Of a DNA stretch of 13,092 nt, positions 13,083 through 13,092 are shown one piece after another; the first letter of the stretch is position 1, and every line of letters starts with the position of its first letter. The position numbers were made by a program, and so were the translations under genes. The stretch is from DATEGZ01 sp035519535 (lineage in GTDB: Bacteria > Acidobacteriota > Vicinamibacteria > Vicinamibacterales > SCN-69-37): assembly GCA_035519535.1 (NCBI GenBank), contig DATIWF010000095.1:1-13092 (forward strand), read 5' to 3'. The notes beneath the pieces were generated by a model. The model saw nothing but the letters and a program-made list of their open reading frames with translations, was not told the origin of the DNA and searched no databases.

Positions 13083-13092
13083 GTCGCTTGCA

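Overview
The window is a GC-rich bacterial chromosome segment. Together, the gene types suggest Acidobacteriota, probably a Vicinamibacteria-like soil or sediment lineage known from metagenomes. The signs are an EmrAB/TolC operon under TetR, an ankyrin protein with a basic N-terminal region, a PEP-CTERM protein, short tandem repeats in the spacers, and a fulvocin C-related peptide precursor. This placement is an inference; Myxococcota or Planctomycetota are not excluded.

Left part (1-5074): the tail of a secreted protein is followed by a heptamer tandem repeat. Then comes a tight four-gene drug-efflux operon: a TetR-family repressor with a perfect 14-bp palindrome just upstream of its start, a TolC-like outer membrane channel, an EmrA/HlyD-type adaptor and an EmrB/QacA-type 14-TM exporter. 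The stop and start codons overlap at every junction (ATGA, TAATG, ATGA). The three structural proteins would form one tripartite pump across both membranes.

Middle part (5075-10762), mostly minus strand: an ankyrin-repeat protein; a VIT1/CCC1-like membrane protein followed by a small exported beta-barrel-like protein; then a RibD-like reductase overlapping an exported alpha/beta hydrolase. A plus-strand PEP-CTERM gene sits between the hydrolase and the VIT1-like gene and is bracketed by two identical 84-bp direct repeats. Removing one repeat plus the cassette (1,019 bp) rejoins the four minus-strand genes as a compact operon with a 39-nt spacer. The cassette has its own inverted repeat and a sigma-54-like promoter match.

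Right part (10763-13092): a decayed IS110-type transposase, then the 3' part of a tRNA-Asp(GTC) gene on the minus strand with its intrinsic terminator but no 5' part. A 3'-only tRNA fragment is the usual scar of tyrosine-recombinase integration, so the DNA to its right is probably a genomic island running off the window. That DNA looks less GC-rich by eye. It carries two genes that read as a unit: a 223-aa precursor whose last 48 residues hold eight cysteines in the spacing of the myxobacterial bacteriocin fulvocin C, and a membrane-anchored thioredoxin-like protein with a CGAC motif. The proposal is an island-borne, disulfide-rich antimicrobial peptide with its own redox partner. This pair is the most interesting feature of the window.
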